Source: Halobacteroides halobius DSM 5150
Lineage (GTDB): Bacteria; Bacillota; Halanaerobiia; Halobacteroidales; Halobacteroidaceae
DNA length: 64,000 nt
Direction: 5' to 3'
Assembly: GCF_000328625.1 (NCBI RefSeq)
Contig: NC_019978.1
Span: 1,364,001 to 1,428,000, forward strand
Within the stretch, counting starts at the first letter, position 1. Every line of letters begins with the position of its first letter. Below the pieces are notes generated by a model. That model was not told the DNA's origin and did no database searches. It was given only the letters and a program-made list of their open reading frames with translations. Positions 24,372-33,466 of the stretch are shown here, piece after piece. Made by a program: the position numbers and the translations under genes.

Positions 24372-25229
24372 ATGAAAAATAAAATTGCAATTTTAACAGA
24401 TAGTACATGTGATTTACCTCAAAAATTATTAGATAATTTACCTGTTAGCATCTTACCATTAAAAATTATTTATTCCGATAAAGAATATCAAGATAGAATT
24501 GAAATCAAACCACAAACAGTTTATGATAACTTCTCTACTGAGATCCCTACTACATCCATGCCTTCACCGACAGATGCTCAAGAAAAACTACTCAAACTAA
24601 AAGAAAAAGGTTACACTCATATAATTGCTATTCATATTTCAAGTGGTTTAAGTGGAACTTACAATATGGTGCAAATGGTAAGTCAACAGCTAAAAGATTT
24701 AACAATAGAAGTTATTGATTCCCAATCACTCTCAATTGGTTTAGGAAGTATTGTATTATATACTGCTAATTTAATTAAACAAGATTTAAGTTGGCAACAA
24801 ATAATTAATAAGACCAACAACAAAGTAGATAATACTGAGATTTTTTTCGTACTAAAAACTTTAAAGTACCTTCGTAAAGGTGGTCGTATTGGTAAAGTTA
24901 AAGGGGCAATTGGAGATTTGTTAAATATCAAACCAATCATTTCTATTAATCAAGAGGGTAAATATTATACTTATAAAAAAGCCAGAGGTCGTAAAAGATC
25001 AATTAATCAACTCTATAAAATAACTAGAAAGAAAATTAAAGAAGGGGTTAGTAAGGTTAATGTAATGCATGGTAATGCTTTACCTGAAGCAAAAAAGCTA
25101 TTGAATCGTTTTAAAAAATTAAACAATGTTAATAAAACATTTTTAGGACAAATTAGTCCAGTTATGGTAGTCCATACTGGTCCAGGATTAATTGGAGTTG
25201 TAGTTGAAAAATCAAACAGATATAATTAG
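24372..25229 (+). CDS. DegV-family fatty acid-binding protein (FakB-like)
   Basis: A 285-residue DegV protein. Landmarks are AILTDSTCDLP at the N-terminus, TSMPSPTDAQEKL, IHISSGLSGTYNM, VIDSQSLSIGLG and LKYLRKGGRIGKVKGAIGDLLNIKPI. DegV/FakB proteins bind a fatty acid and present it to the FakA kinase; no fakA is in the window. The gene stands alone on the plus strand, with the promoter above, and its last codons form one arm of a shared terminator. Confidence 0.9.
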   Translation: MKNKIAILTDSTCDLPQKLLDNLPVSILPLKIIYSDKEYQDRIEIKPQTVYDNFSTEIPTTSMPSPTDAQEKLLKLKEKGYTHIIAIHISSGLSGTYNMVQMVSQQLKDLTIEVIDSQSLSIGLGSIVLYTANLIKQDLSWQQIINKTNNKVDNTEIFFVLKTLKYLRKGGRIGKVKGAIGDLLNIKPIISINQEGKYYTYKKARGRKRSINQLYKITRKKIKEGVSKVNVMHGNALPEAKKLLNRFKKLNNVNKTFLGQISPVMVVHTGPGLIGVVVEKSNRYN

Positions 25230-25258
25230 TAGAGAATCTCTACTAATTATATCTGTTT
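25214..25258. terminator. Shared bidirectional terminator inside both gene ends
   Basis: Two perfect 22-bp arms (25214-25235 and 25237-25258) around one central base. The left arm encodes the last residues of DegV and its stop; the right arm contains the last codons and stop of the convergent aminotransferase. T-rich ends occur on both strands. Confidence 0.82.
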
Positions 25259-26410
25259 TACAAAATTATCTATTCTATTTAAAGCCTCATAAATATTATC
25301 TAAAGAAGCAGCATATGAACATCTAATAAACCCTTCTCCACTTTCTCCAAAGACATTACCTGGAATTACAACCACCCCTTCTTCTTGTAATAAACGCTCC
25401 GAAAATTCTTCAGAGCTTAAGCCAGTTGATTGAATAGAAGGAAAAACATAAAAAGAACCATGTGGTTTAAAACAGTCTAATCCAATATCATTTAGACCCT
25501 TAACAATCACTCTTCTTCTTTGGTTATAAGCTTTAATCATCTTTTTCTTTTCCTGGTTGCCATTTTTTAATGCCTCTAAAGCAGCCTTTTGGCCCATAAT
25601 AGGAGCACATAACATAGTATACTGGTGAATTTTCATCATAGATTTAATTACCGGTTTAGGAGCTACAGCGTAGCCTATTCTCCAACCAGTCATAGCATAA
25701 GCTTTAGAAAAACCATTAAACACAATAGTTCTCTCTTTCATCCCTGGTAAACTAGCAAAACTAGTATGTTCTCCATCATAAGTTAAATCACTATAAATTT
25801 CATCTGCTAATACAATTAAATCATGTTCTTTTACTACTTCAGCAATTTCTAATAAATCATCATAATCCATAGTAGCCCCAGTAGGATTATTAGGATAACA
25901 TAGTACTAACAATTTACTCCGTGGTGTAATAGCTTCCTTTAAGTTATCTGCGGTTAACTTAAATTCATCTTCTCTGGATGTTTGAACACGTACTACATCT
26001 CCTTCCGCCAATCTTGCTGCAGGTTCATAAGAAACATAACTAGGCTCAGGAAGTAATAACTCATCTCCTTTAGATAATAAAGTCCGCAGGGCCAAATCTA
26101 ATGCCTCACTAACTCCTACTGTAACTAATACCTCTTCTTTTGGATTATAACTTAAATTATGCTCCTGAGCTAAATAATTTACAATTTCTTTTCTTAATTC
26201 TAACAATCCATAATTAGACGTATACATTGTAGCACCTTGTTCTAAAGAATAGAAAGCACTTTCTCTAATATGCCAAGGAGTAACAAAATCCGGTTCTCCT
26301 ACTCCTAGTGAGATTACATCGTCTACTCCTGATACCAAATCAAAAAATTTCCTGATTCCTGAAGGGGAAACCTCTTGTACCTTAGTTGAAATTATTTCTT
26401 CCCAATTCAT
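25247..26410 (-). CDS. Class I aminotransferase (PatA/AspC-like)
   Basis: A 387-residue fold-type I PLP enzyme. Conserved residues are in VISLGVGEPDFVTPWHI, CYPNNPTGATM (Asn), VLADEIYSDLTYDG (Asp and Tyr), the PLP lysine in FNGFSKAYAMTGWRIGYA, and the carboxylate-binding Arg in FIRCSYA. It belongs to the aspartate/aromatic/PatA cluster, and substrate cannot be fixed from sequence. It overlaps the upstream Lrp-type regulator by 4 bases, as in many such pairs, so the regulator probably senses an amino acid tied to this enzyme. Confidence 0.88.
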   Translation of the reverse strand: MNWEEIISTKVQEVSPSGIRKFFDLVSGVDDVISLGVGEPDFVTPWHIRESAFYSLEQGATMYTSNYGLLELRKEIVNYLAQEHNLSYNPKEEVLVTVGVSEALDLALRTLLSKGDELLLPEPSYVSYEPAARLAEGDVVRVQTSREDEFKLTADNLKEAITPRSKLLVLCYPNNPTGATMDYDDLLEIAEVVKEHDLIVLADEIYSDLTYDGEHTSFASLPGMKERTIVFNGFSKAYAMTGWRIGYAVAPKPVIKSMMKIHQYTMLCAPIMGQKAALEALKNGNQEKKKMIKAYNQRRRVIVKGLNDIGLDCFKPHGSFYVFPSIQSTGLSSEEFSERLLQEEGVVVIPGNVFGESGEGFIRCSYAASLDNIYEALNRIDNFVKQI

Positions 26411-26892
26411 GGAGAAACCACTAGCCGTTCAGCTGCTTTTTGATCCCCTTTAAAAATTATTCCATCTTTCTTATAAGTTTTTAACATAAAATGAGTCGTA
26501 GTACTTTCTATTGGTTCTATTGTAGCCAATTTTTCTGCTACAAATAAAGCTACTTCTTTCATTGTTCTCCCTTCTATTTTAACAGATAGATCATAGCCCC
26601 CTGACATTAAATAAACAGATTTAACTTCAGAAAATTTATAAATTCTCTTTGCTACTGCATCAAACCCTAGATCACGTTCAGGAGTAACTTTAACATCGAT
26701 AAAAGCTGTTACAATTTCTTTATCAGTCTTATCCCAATCAATTAAAGTATGATATTTAACAATTACATTCTCTTCTTCTAACTTATTAATTTCCATTTTA
26801 ACTTTATTTGCAGGAATATCTAACATAGTAGCAATCTCTTTTGAAGATAAATCACTATCATTCTCTAATAATTCTAAGATTTCTTCCCTCAT
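26407..26892 (-). CDS. Lrp/AsnC-family transcriptional regulator
   Basis: A 161-residue protein: N-terminal helix-turn-helix (LLENDSDLSSKEIATMLDIPANKVKMEINKLEEENVI) and C-terminal RAM/AsnC ligand-binding domain (VTAFIDVKVTPERDLG...VYLMSGGYDLSVKIEG). It starts the operon with the aminotransferase and probably controls it. ATG follows GAAGGAGAGATAAA. Confidence 0.9.
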   Translation of the reverse strand: MREEILELLENDSDLSSKEIATMLDIPANKVKMEINKLEEENVIVKYHTLIDWDKTDKEIVTAFIDVKVTPERDLGFDAVAKRIYKFSEVKSVYLMSGGYDLSVKIEGRTMKEVALFVAEKLATIEPIESTTTHFMLKTYKKDGIIFKGDQKAAERLVVSP

Positions 26893-26976
26893 TTTATCTC
26901 TCCTTCTCCACTACTTATTATTTATTTATCTACTAGTTAAAACTAATTATAATAATAATTTCATAGTAAGTCAACA

Positions 26977-27564
26977 TTATTTAGATACAAATGGATTGTT
27001 AGGGATATAAAAACGCCATAATTTGTCTTTATATTCTTCAGCATAATCAATATTAATTCGTTTAGCAGAAACAACTTCACAACTCTTGCCCTCATCAATT
27101 ACATATATCTTCTCTCCGCTAGTTAAGTCATAATTGTTTAGACTTTTATCAATTTCTAATGCTTGACATAGTTTTCCAGGTCCATTGGTTAAATCTGCAC
27201 TGCGATTACTTTTAATCTGTCGCCTTTTTTCTATTACTTCTAAAGCTGTAAGTGGTTCGATAGCTCTAATTAATACAGCCTCTGGATTATTTTCTTTACT
27301 TGTTACAATATTAAAACAATAATGAATGCCATAAATCTGATAAACATATGTATAACCTCCTGGAGCAAACATTGCTTTAGTCCGCTTAGTTTTTTTATTT
27401 TGATAAGCATGACAAGCCTTATCATACGGGCCAATATAAGCTTCTGTCTCTACTATTTTACTCTTTATCTTTTTATTATCTAATTCTCTAACTAAAACTT
27501 TACCTATTAATTCTTGCGCCACAGTTAAAGTATCCTGTTGATAAAAGTTAGTATCTAGTCGCAT
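26977..27564 (-). CDS. DNA-3-methyladenine glycosylase (AAG/Mpg type)
   Basis: Base-excision repair enzyme that removes alkylated purines. The 195-residue protein shows the family stretches ELIGKVLVRE, KIVETEAYIGPYDKACHAYQ (catalytic Glu), TYVYQIYGIHYCFNIVT, AVLIRAIEPL and DLTNGPGKLCQAL. ATG 27564 follows GGGGAGGGATAAT; the longer frame starting with TTG at 27579 runs through that ribosome site. Transcribed separately from the neighbours. Confidence 0.93.
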   Translation of the reverse strand: MRLDTNFYQQDTLTVAQELIGKVLVRELDNKKIKSKIVETEAYIGPYDKACHAYQNKKTKRTKAMFAPGGYTYVYQIYGIHYCFNIVTSKENNPEAVLIRAIEPLTALEVIEKRRQIKSNRSADLTNGPGKLCQALEIDKSLNNYDLTSGEKIYVIDEGKSCEVVSAKRINIDYAEEYKDKLWRFYIPNNPFVSK

Positions 27565-27582
27565 ATTATCCCTCCCCAAATT

Positions 27583-27609
27583 AAAACAGGCCCAACTTGG
27601 CCCTGTTTT
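27583..27609 (-). terminator. Intrinsic terminator of the yyaL-like gene
   Basis: AAAACAGG (27583-27590) pairs with CCTGTTTT (27602-27609), with further GC pairs and one mismatch inside; a T run follows on the minus strand. Confidence 0.8.
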
Positions 27610-27610
27610 C

Positions 27611-29656
27611 TTACTCTATTAATTCTTTAAATTTATCCCTGCTAGTAACGGGGGCTAAACAACTAAAATCTTCACAAACATAAGCTGTTGTTTCTCCATT
27701 TTTTACTTGGTAATCTTTTATATAGGAAATTAATTCAATTAACTTGTCATTATTTTTAGTATCCTTAACTACAACTACACTAAAAGGATTAAATTTCTGT
27801 TGAAAGATATCAATCATCTCTGTTTCTTCCTTGGCTTTAACAATTATAACTTCTTTTCCAGGTTGCTGGTTAAATAAAACTGATATTAAAAAGGCTGAAT
27901 AAGCTCTTGGTGCCTTCCTAACTTGATTATAAAAATATTCAAATTGTTGCTGAGCCATATCGCTTAATTCTTGATTACTAACAAGTTTAGATAATTTTAA
28001 TAAATTTAAAGTAGCTATTGAATTTCCTGAAGGTAAAGCTCCATCTCTTACTCTCTTAGGTCTAGTAATTAATTTTTCTCCATCACTACCATATAAATAA
28101 AACCCACCATCTTCTTGGTCCCAGAAAAAATGGATTAAATCCTTATTTAAAATTAAAGCTCGCTCTAAATAATTGGCATTAAAATTAGCTTGATAAAGCT
28201 CTATTAACCCCCAAATATAAAAAGCATAATCATTAACATATCCTAAATAATCTGCTTCACCTTCTCTATATCTAGCTAATAATCTACCATCATCTTTTCT
28301 TATTAAATTATCCCAGATAAAATCAGCTGCTTCTTTAGCATAGTTTAGATATTCTTCTTTATCTAATATCTTTCCTGCTTTAGCAAAAGCTACAATCATT
28401 AATCCATTCCAAGCAGTTAAGATCTTATCATCCTTTGCTGGCCTAACTCTTTTCTCTCTAGCTAAAAATAACTTCTTTCTGGCTTTCCTAAATTCATGAT
28501 TAATCTTTAATTTATCACGTTCTGTCTTAATTAAATTTGGTATATTCTTTCCCGCAAAATTTCCTTCAGGAATAATATTATACGTCTGACAAAATTGGCT
28601 TCCTAACTTATCTCCTAAAGCTTCTTTTACTTCCCCTGGCTGCCATAAATAGTATTTACCTTCTTCTCCTTCTGAATCAGCATCCTCGGCAGAATAAAAA
28701 GCTCCTTTTGATGAAGTCATATCCCGGTTAATATAAGCTAAAATTTCTTCAGCTATCTTAGCATAAATCTCCTTTTCTAAAACTTGATAACCTTCCAGAT
28801 AGACAATAGTCAATAATGCATTATCATATAGCATCTTTTCAAAATGGGGTGCTAACCATTTTTCATCTGTTGCATAACGAGAAAAACCATATCCTATATG
28901 GTCATAAATCCCTCCCTGATACATACTATCTAAAGTTTTTTCTACTATAGATAAAACCTCTTGGTCATTATGAATTTTACCATATCTTAATAAAAACATT
29001 AAATTATGGGGACTAGGAAACTTAGGAGCAGAACCAAAACCACCATATTGGGCATCAAAGCTACTCTTTAAACTACTAACTGCCTCCTTAACTAATTTAT
29101 CTAAATCATTACTAGAAAAATTGGCAGCTTGCTTCTTCATATCTTGTTGCTTAATAGCTTGTACTAATTCTTCGCTAGACTCTAATATCTTTTCTTGTTG
29201 ATTAGACCACTTCTTTGTAATTTGATCTAGTATTTTTAATAAACCAGGACGCCCCCTTTTAGTTTGCTTAGGAAAGTAAGTACCAGCAAAAAAAGGTCTT
29301 TTATCAGGAGTCATAACTACTGTTAAGGGCCAACCTCCCCTACCAGTCATTGCTTGACAAACTGACATATAAATATCATCAATATCAGGCCTTTCTTCTC
29401 TATCCACTTTAATAGAAACAAAATTTTCATTTAAAACATTTGCTACCTCTTGGTCTGCAAAAGATTCTCTCTCCATTACATGGCACCAATGACAAGTAGA
29501 ATAACCTATTGATAAAAAAACTGGTTTATTCTCTTCTTGAGCTTTCTTAAATGCTTCCTCACTCCAAGGATACCAATTTACAGGATTATGTGCATGCTGT
29601 AATAAATAAGGACTCTTTTCATTTGCTAGTCTATTAACTGGTGTAGTTTCTACCAC
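27611..29656 (-). CDS. Thioredoxin-domain protein of the YyaL/DUF255 family
   Basis: A 681-residue cytosolic protein with an N-terminal thioredoxin-like domain ([20 protein letters not shown], then [14 protein letters not shown] with a CxxC pair) and a six-hairpin (alpha/alpha) glycosidase-like region holding [16 protein letters not shown] and [14 protein letters not shown]. The family, related to spermatogenesis-associated protein 20, is widespread but has no proven reaction. GTG start at 29656 after TAGGAGGTTAAATTC. Confidence 0.9.
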   Translation of the reverse strand: MVETTPVNRLANEKSPYLLQHAHNPVNWYPWSEEAFKKAQEENKPVFLSIGYSTCHWCHVMERESFADQEVANVLNENFVSIKVDREERPDIDDIYMSVCQAMTGRGGWPLTVVMTPDKRPFFAGTYFPKQTKRGRPGLLKILDQITKKWSNQQEKILESSEELVQAIKQQDMKKQAANFSSNDLDKLVKEAVSSLKSSFDAQYGGFGSAPKFPSPHNLMFLLRYGKIHNDQEVLSIVEKTLDSMYQGGIYDHIGYGFSRYATDEKWLAPHFEKMLYDNALLTIVYLEGYQVLEKEIYAKIAEEILAYINRDMTSSKGAFYSAEDADSEGEEGKYYLWQPGEVKEALGDKLGSQFCQTYNIIPEGNFAGKNIPNLIKTERDKLKINHEFRKARKKLFLAREKRVRPAKDDKILTAWNGLMIVAFAKAGKILDKEEYLNYAKEAADFIWDNLIRKDDGRLLARYREGEADYLGYVNDYAFYIWGLIELYQANFNANYLERALILNKDLIHFFWDQEDGGFYLYGSDGEKLITRPKRVRDGALPSGNSIATLNLLKLSKLVSNQELSDMAQQQFEYFYNQVRKAPRAYSAFLISVLFNQQPGKEVIIVKAKEETEMIDIFQQKFNPFSVVVVKDTKNNDKLIELISYIKDYQVKNGETTAYVCEDFSCLAPVTSRDKFKELIE

Positions 29657-29713
29657 GAATTTAACCTCCTATAAAATAGAACTTAATTGATATATAGTGG
29701 TACTTCTTAATCA

Positions 29714-29871
29714 GGCATTGTGTGGCTTTTTCCTTAAATAGTTTTTGTTCATTTCATTCTAGGTAAAATGAGATAAACCAAATCATAGATTTGCTTATTC
29801 ATATCTATTTTACCTTTCATTCAAAGCATATGAACAAAAACTATAAGACAGTCCAAAAGCCCCACAATACC
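29714..29871. repeat. Inner long hairpin 1
   Basis: Arms pair in three blocks: 29714-29730 with 29855-29871 (GGC/TATTGTG..GGCTTTT), TAGTTTTTGTTCAT (29739-29752) with 29830-29843, and AGGTAAAAT (29761-29769) with 29807-29815. A small hairpin sits in the loop. Confidence 0.65.
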
Positions 29872-29880
29872 TTTAATAAT

Positions 29881-30060
29881 TGCTGGAGAGGGTTTCGCAA
29901 CGACTCCTAAATTTTTAATTAATGAGTCTTAGTGAACTGGAATAAAAATAAGGTTTGGGTTAGCTAATCACCTGTTTTTGATTAGCTTAACCTTATTTTT
30001 ATGGAAGTAAGCTTAGACGAATTTTGAGAAATTTATTTAGTGAGAAATCCTCTCTCAGCA
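29881..30060. repeat. Inner long hairpin 2
   Basis: TGCTGGAGAGGGTTTCGCA (29881-29899) pairs with 30041-30060. Inside is a second stem AAAAATAAGGTT (29944-29955) with AACCTTATTTTT (29989-30000), continued by AGCTAATCA with TGATTAGCT, plus a GACTC/GAGTC pair. Confidence 0.65.
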
Positions 30061-30138
30061 ATCCAAAAGTTAAACTATATATCAATACCCTATCATTTTA
30101 AAGTTTATTATCTATAATTTTTACTTAATTAACTAGTT

Positions 30139-30504
30139 TTATTCTTTCTTTTGTTTTGTTATTACTTTCTTAATCTTCTTAGTTCCATCTTCTTCTACTT
30201 CTACTATTTCCTCTTCTACTTCTAGTACTTCTGAATTATCTTTCTTAGTTTTATAATCAGTAGCTTCTAAATCAGCCTGAGATGATTTCTGTAACTCTAA
30301 ACCTGTACTGAGAACAGAATCTACTTTTTCCTGTAATTGAATTAATTTATCTACTGTAATATCATCTAAATCCATAACTCTTTTCAAATCCTCTGCTTCT
30401 GCATCAATTAATTCAGCCAAAGCAGTTTTTTCTAAAGCACTTGCTTGAATTACATCTGTTAATACTTCCTCTTTATCTTTAGTTTCAATAGATACTTTTT
30501 TCAT
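30139..30504 (-). CDS. Small acidic hypothetical protein
   Basis: A 121-residue soluble protein with no signal peptide. The middle (ASALEKTALAELIDAEAEDLKRVMD) resembles short clostridial and bacillar proteins of the type ALEEAALAHILNAEGEKIQ that are sometimes associated with spores or phage, but I cannot name it. The C-terminal third is a strongly charged Glu/Lys tail. ATG is preceded by AAGGGGGAGTAAT. A repeated 15-bp box lies 67 bases upstream. Confidence 0.6.
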   Translation of the reverse strand: MKKVSIETKDKEEVLTDVIQASALEKTALAELIDAEAEDLKRVMDLDDITVDKLIQLQEKVDSVLSTGLELQKSSQADLEATDYKTKKDNSEVLEVEEEIVEVEEDGTKKIKKVITKQKKE

Positions 30505-30570
30505 ATTACTCCCCCTTATTTTTAGTTATATTAAAGTATATTGTATAAGGAAGTAAAATATTACAATTTA

Positions 30571-30585
30571 ATGTTCATAAGTGAC
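30571..30585. promoter_or_regulatory. Repeated 15-bp box upstream of the acidic protein gene
   Basis: GTCACTTATGAACAT on the minus strand, identical to the copy at 19779-19793. Confidence 0.45.
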
Positions 30586-30608
30586 CAAGTAACTAATAAA
30601 TTTAACCT

Positions 30609-30643
30609 AAAAAGAATTCTGCCTCCATAGCAGAACCCTTTTT
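30609..30643 (-). terminator. Intrinsic terminator of the ligase pair
   Basis: An imperfect stem with AAAAG and TTCTGC pairing GCAGAA and CTTTT, 10 bases past the ATP-grasp stop; the minus strand ends in TTCTTTTTAGG. Confidence 0.75.
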
Positions 30644-30652
30644 AAACCATAT

Positions 30653-31972
30653 TTATTTTCTAGAAACAATAAAATTAGGTTGTGTAACGCATCCTGTAGC
30701 ACTAGCGATCACATTCTCTTTTCCAGCCCGAGTATAAATCCCTTGTAAATCTTGATTATAACAAAAAAGCCCTAAGGTATGCTTATAAGATTCAAAATTT
30801 AACTCCTGATTAGTAAACGTAGCTAATTTTATTTCTGGGACTAGACAAAACTCTTGGGCCAAATATTTCTCAGCTTCAAGATTAGATAACTTGTTTTGCC
30901 ACTCTTTTGGGGCTACATCTTGCCCAATAGTAACTCCCTCAGATCCATAACTATCTTTTGGTTTTAAAACTAATTGATCTTTAGTTTGCTTAATATACTC
31001 TATTTGTTCTTCATCTGCCGGATCAACCACGACCGTATAAGGAATATATTTTTCAATAAATTCTTGCTCTTCTTTAGTTAAAAAAGATACTTTATCTTGA
31101 TCATGTAAAATAGCAAAAATAATCTTATTATGTATAACTTGCGATCTTATTGGGCCAACAACACAAACATCTTGATTCTTATAAGCTGCTATAAAGTCAC
31201 CAATTTCTTCGTAATGATCCATTAAATCAGTAGTCACAGCTCGCCGATAAATTAAATCAATCTTAAAATCATCTATGTACAGATCTCCTTTATCATAAGT
31301 TAAATCCCGAGGATCAACTATTTTGGCTTCTAAACCTTCTTCTTCTAGCTTTTCTTTAAAAAATTTAAATTCACTCTCCATCCCATAACTATTAAAATCC
31401 ATAATAGCTACATTAGGATCTTTTTTAGTAACACTAAATTGATTATAATTCCCTAATAAGGTATCAATCCAACTATCTAACAAGTCACAATACATTAGAT
31501 CATAGTCCTCTTTTAAATCATTAACTGCTTTAGATTCTAAAAAATATTGCTCTAAAGTATTAGTCTTTACCATTCCTGATGACCCGTCAGCATTCAATTC
31601 ACAAAATTTAATCTTATCTTTACCATAATAGAAGATATCACAACGTTCCATTGGTAAGTTACACTCATAACCAGGATCAACTAAAATAAGTTCCTCTAAC
31701 TTTTTAGAAAAATCAAAGTAAGAACGAAACTCTTCACTAGTTAAATACTCATCTACTACTTTATTTAAAATATTATTTAATTTATCGACTAAATGACTAA
31801 AGTTATCTAATTCTGTACTGTTAAAAAATAATGGATTATATAAAAAAGGAATTACTCTCCCATTATAATAGGCATAAGAATCTTCTAATTGCTTATATAA
31901 TCTTTGATAATCTTGATAATAGTCATCGCCTTTTTTCAAAATTTCCTGATACTTAATAGTAGCTTCTTGCAC
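30653..31972 (-). CDS. Circularly permuted ATP-grasp ligase (glutathionylspermidine synthase-like)
   Basis: A 439-residue protein resembling the permuted ATP-grasp/GspS C-terminal synthase group. It has the acidic motif KFCELNADGSSGM (about 122-134), the nucleotide-binding lysine region QLVLKPKDSYGSEGVTIG, and AEKYLAQEFC further on, ending near ASATGCVTQPNFIV. Enzymes of this fold join carboxylates to amines with ATP. It lies directly downstream of a glutamate-cysteine ligase-like gene (13-base gap), so it may complete a gamma-glutamyl-cysteine-based thiol or a related peptide. GTG start at 31972 after GAGGAGAATAA. Confidence 0.75.
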   Translation of the reverse strand: MQEATIKYQEILKKGDDYYQDYQRLYKQLEDSYAYYNGRVIPFLYNPLFFNSTELDNFSHLVDKLNNILNKVVDEYLTSEEFRSYFDFSKKLEELILVDPGYECNLPMERCDIFYYGKDKIKFCELNADGSSGMVKTNTLEQYFLESKAVNDLKEDYDLMYCDLLDSWIDTLLGNYNQFSVTKKDPNVAIMDFNSYGMESEFKFFKEKLEEEGLEAKIVDPRDLTYDKGDLYIDDFKIDLIYRRAVTTDLMDHYEEIGDFIAAYKNQDVCVVGPIRSQVIHNKIIFAILHDQDKVSFLTKEEQEFIEKYIPYTVVVDPADEEQIEYIKQTKDQLVLKPKDSYGSEGVTIGQDVAPKEWQNKLSNLEAEKYLAQEFCLVPEIKLATFTNQELNFESYKHTLGLFCYNQDLQGIYTRAGKENVIASATGCVTQPNFIVSRK

Positions 31973-31985
31973 TTATTCTCCTCCT

Positions 31986-33275
31986 CTAAAGTTTATAATT
32001 AAGAATACATGGTTTAATGGCTTCTTTTTTATTTTCTTGGCGTAGTCTTTCTTTTAGCCTACTTGCCGGTGTCTTTCTTTCTCTAACTAATTCTTCTAAA
32101 GGTTTTAAATACTCAAGTTCTACTTCTTTTAAACCTGCTTTAGCCCAGTTAATATACTTACTTGCTATCTCTAAAATATCATAATCACCTAATTTAGTCT
32201 TGACACCTTGTTTAATAATTGCCTCTTTAGCTTCTAGAACATCCTCTAATCTAAATAGCTTTGAAAAATTAACTGCTTTATCTAAACTTGCTTGATTATA
32301 AAATAATCCTTTCCAAAAAGATACTAGAGCAAAACTAAGTTCAGGTGGTAATGAATCAGCCATCCTAATCTCAATAAATTGCTTGGCCCGTACATCTGGA
32401 AAAACCATAGTCAAAATATGTTCTAAATCCTGTAAGCAAAAATCTCGCTGAGCAAAAACTTGTCTATTTGTCTGAGAGCCAGTAGCCTGATAACTCTTAT
32501 CTTGCTTAATTAATATCGACTCTTTTGACAAAATATATTCAGCATATTTCCTATAATCAAAATCTGAAGCAAAACTTTCTTGAACTACTCCTGTTCTAGT
32601 TGGATCAGTATGATTCCAAATCAAGGTTCTTAAAGCTTGTTTATCATAAATTTGTCCTTCAAAAATAGGTGCATTATCTAACAAAATACTCAATACTGGT
32701 GATAAAAAGTTAGCTACTCTAAATTTATCTATAAAATCCTGTTCACTCTCATAATCTAAAGCAATTTGAAAAGCTGCAGTTCCTTTCATCATATTATGAG
32801 CATATTGACCTTTTTCATTAAAATAATCAGACATTATTTTATACCTTTGTTTAGGATTCCAAGCAATTTGATTAATCTTACTAGCTGGTTGATAACCTAA
32901 ACTAATCAAATAGTAATTATACTCTTCTAAAATAGGTATTAAATCTTGTAAAAACTGGTCGTAAACCTCTTCTAATTCTTTAATTTCAGCGCAGGGATAA
33001 ATTCCTAATTCTACCTGCCCACCTGGTTCTAAAGTTATATCAGCTTGAGAAGAGGAAAGTTGAATTAAATTACCTTCTTCTTTTTTTCCTTGCCAACCTT
33101 TAGCTTGTAACTGATATAATAAATCTTCAATTCCATTCTGTTCTTGATATGTAATAGTTCTTAAACCATTTTTATCTACTACAAAATGTTCAATTTCAAC
33201 ACCTATTTTTTGTTCTTCTGTTTCACCAACTCTAAAATAACTTTCCAATTCATTTAATAATTCTCTATACTCCAT
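31986..33275 (-). CDS. Glutamate-cysteine ligase-like enzyme (GCS2 / plant-type)
   Basis: A 429-residue protein of the plant/proteobacterial GCS2 group (as in EgtA and plant GshA). Seen here are KIGVEIEHFVVD (metal and glutamate-binding Glu pair), PGGQVELGIYPC, TAAFQIALDYESEQDFIDKFRVAN and WNHTDPTRTG. The family condenses glutamate and cysteine with ATP. Together with the adjacent ATP-grasp gene and the divergent glyoxalase it suggests production of a thiol cofactor. Other gamma-glutamyl acceptors cannot be excluded. ATG follows TTGAGGTGAAAAGGA. Confidence 0.82.
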   Translation of the reverse strand: MEYRELLNELESYFRVGETEEQKIGVEIEHFVVDKNGLRTITYQEQNGIEDLLYQLQAKGWQGKKEEGNLIQLSSSQADITLEPGGQVELGIYPCAEIKELEEVYDQFLQDLIPILEEYNYYLISLGYQPASKINQIAWNPKQRYKIMSDYFNEKGQYAHNMMKGTAAFQIALDYESEQDFIDKFRVANFLSPVLSILLDNAPIFEGQIYDKQALRTLIWNHTDPTRTGVVQESFASDFDYRKYAEYILSKESILIKQDKSYQATGSQTNRQVFAQRDFCLQDLEHILTMVFPDVRAKQFIEIRMADSLPPELSFALVSFWKGLFYNQASLDKAVNFSKLFRLEDVLEAKEAIIKQGVKTKLGDYDILEIASKYINWAKAGLKEVELEYLKPLEELVRERKTPASRLKERLRQENKKEAIKPCILNYKL

Positions 33276-33402
33276 TCCTTTTCACCTCAACTTTTAAATC
33301 AATAATATACCATATTTTAGTCTTGATAACTATTTTTATTATATCATTAGACTAGTTAATAATAAAGGATATTATTTAGACATCTAATTATATATCTTAT
33401 TA

Positions 33403-33431
33403 TTGACAATTAGATATTTTAATACTACAAT
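33403..33431 (+). promoter_or_regulatory. Sigma-A promoter of the glyoxalase gene
   Basis: TTGACA (33403-33408), 17-bp spacer, TACAAT (33426-33431), 35 bases before the ATG. Confidence 0.82.
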
Positions 33432-33466
33432 ATACAATACATACTACTAAGGAGGAGATTTAATCT

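Larger units (their letters stand above)
29686..30086. repeat. Gene-free nest of inverted repeats (possible MITE or IS remnant)
   Basis: The 482-base gap between yyaL and the next gene holds no credible reading frame. Its outer ends are a 13-bp inverted repeat: ATTGATATATAGT (29686-29698) and ACTATATATCAAT (30074-30086), with partial pairing for another 12 bases. Two further large inverted-repeat blocks lie inside. No target-site duplication is obvious. A miniature transposable element, nested insertions, or a structured RNA are all possible. Confidence 0.6.
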
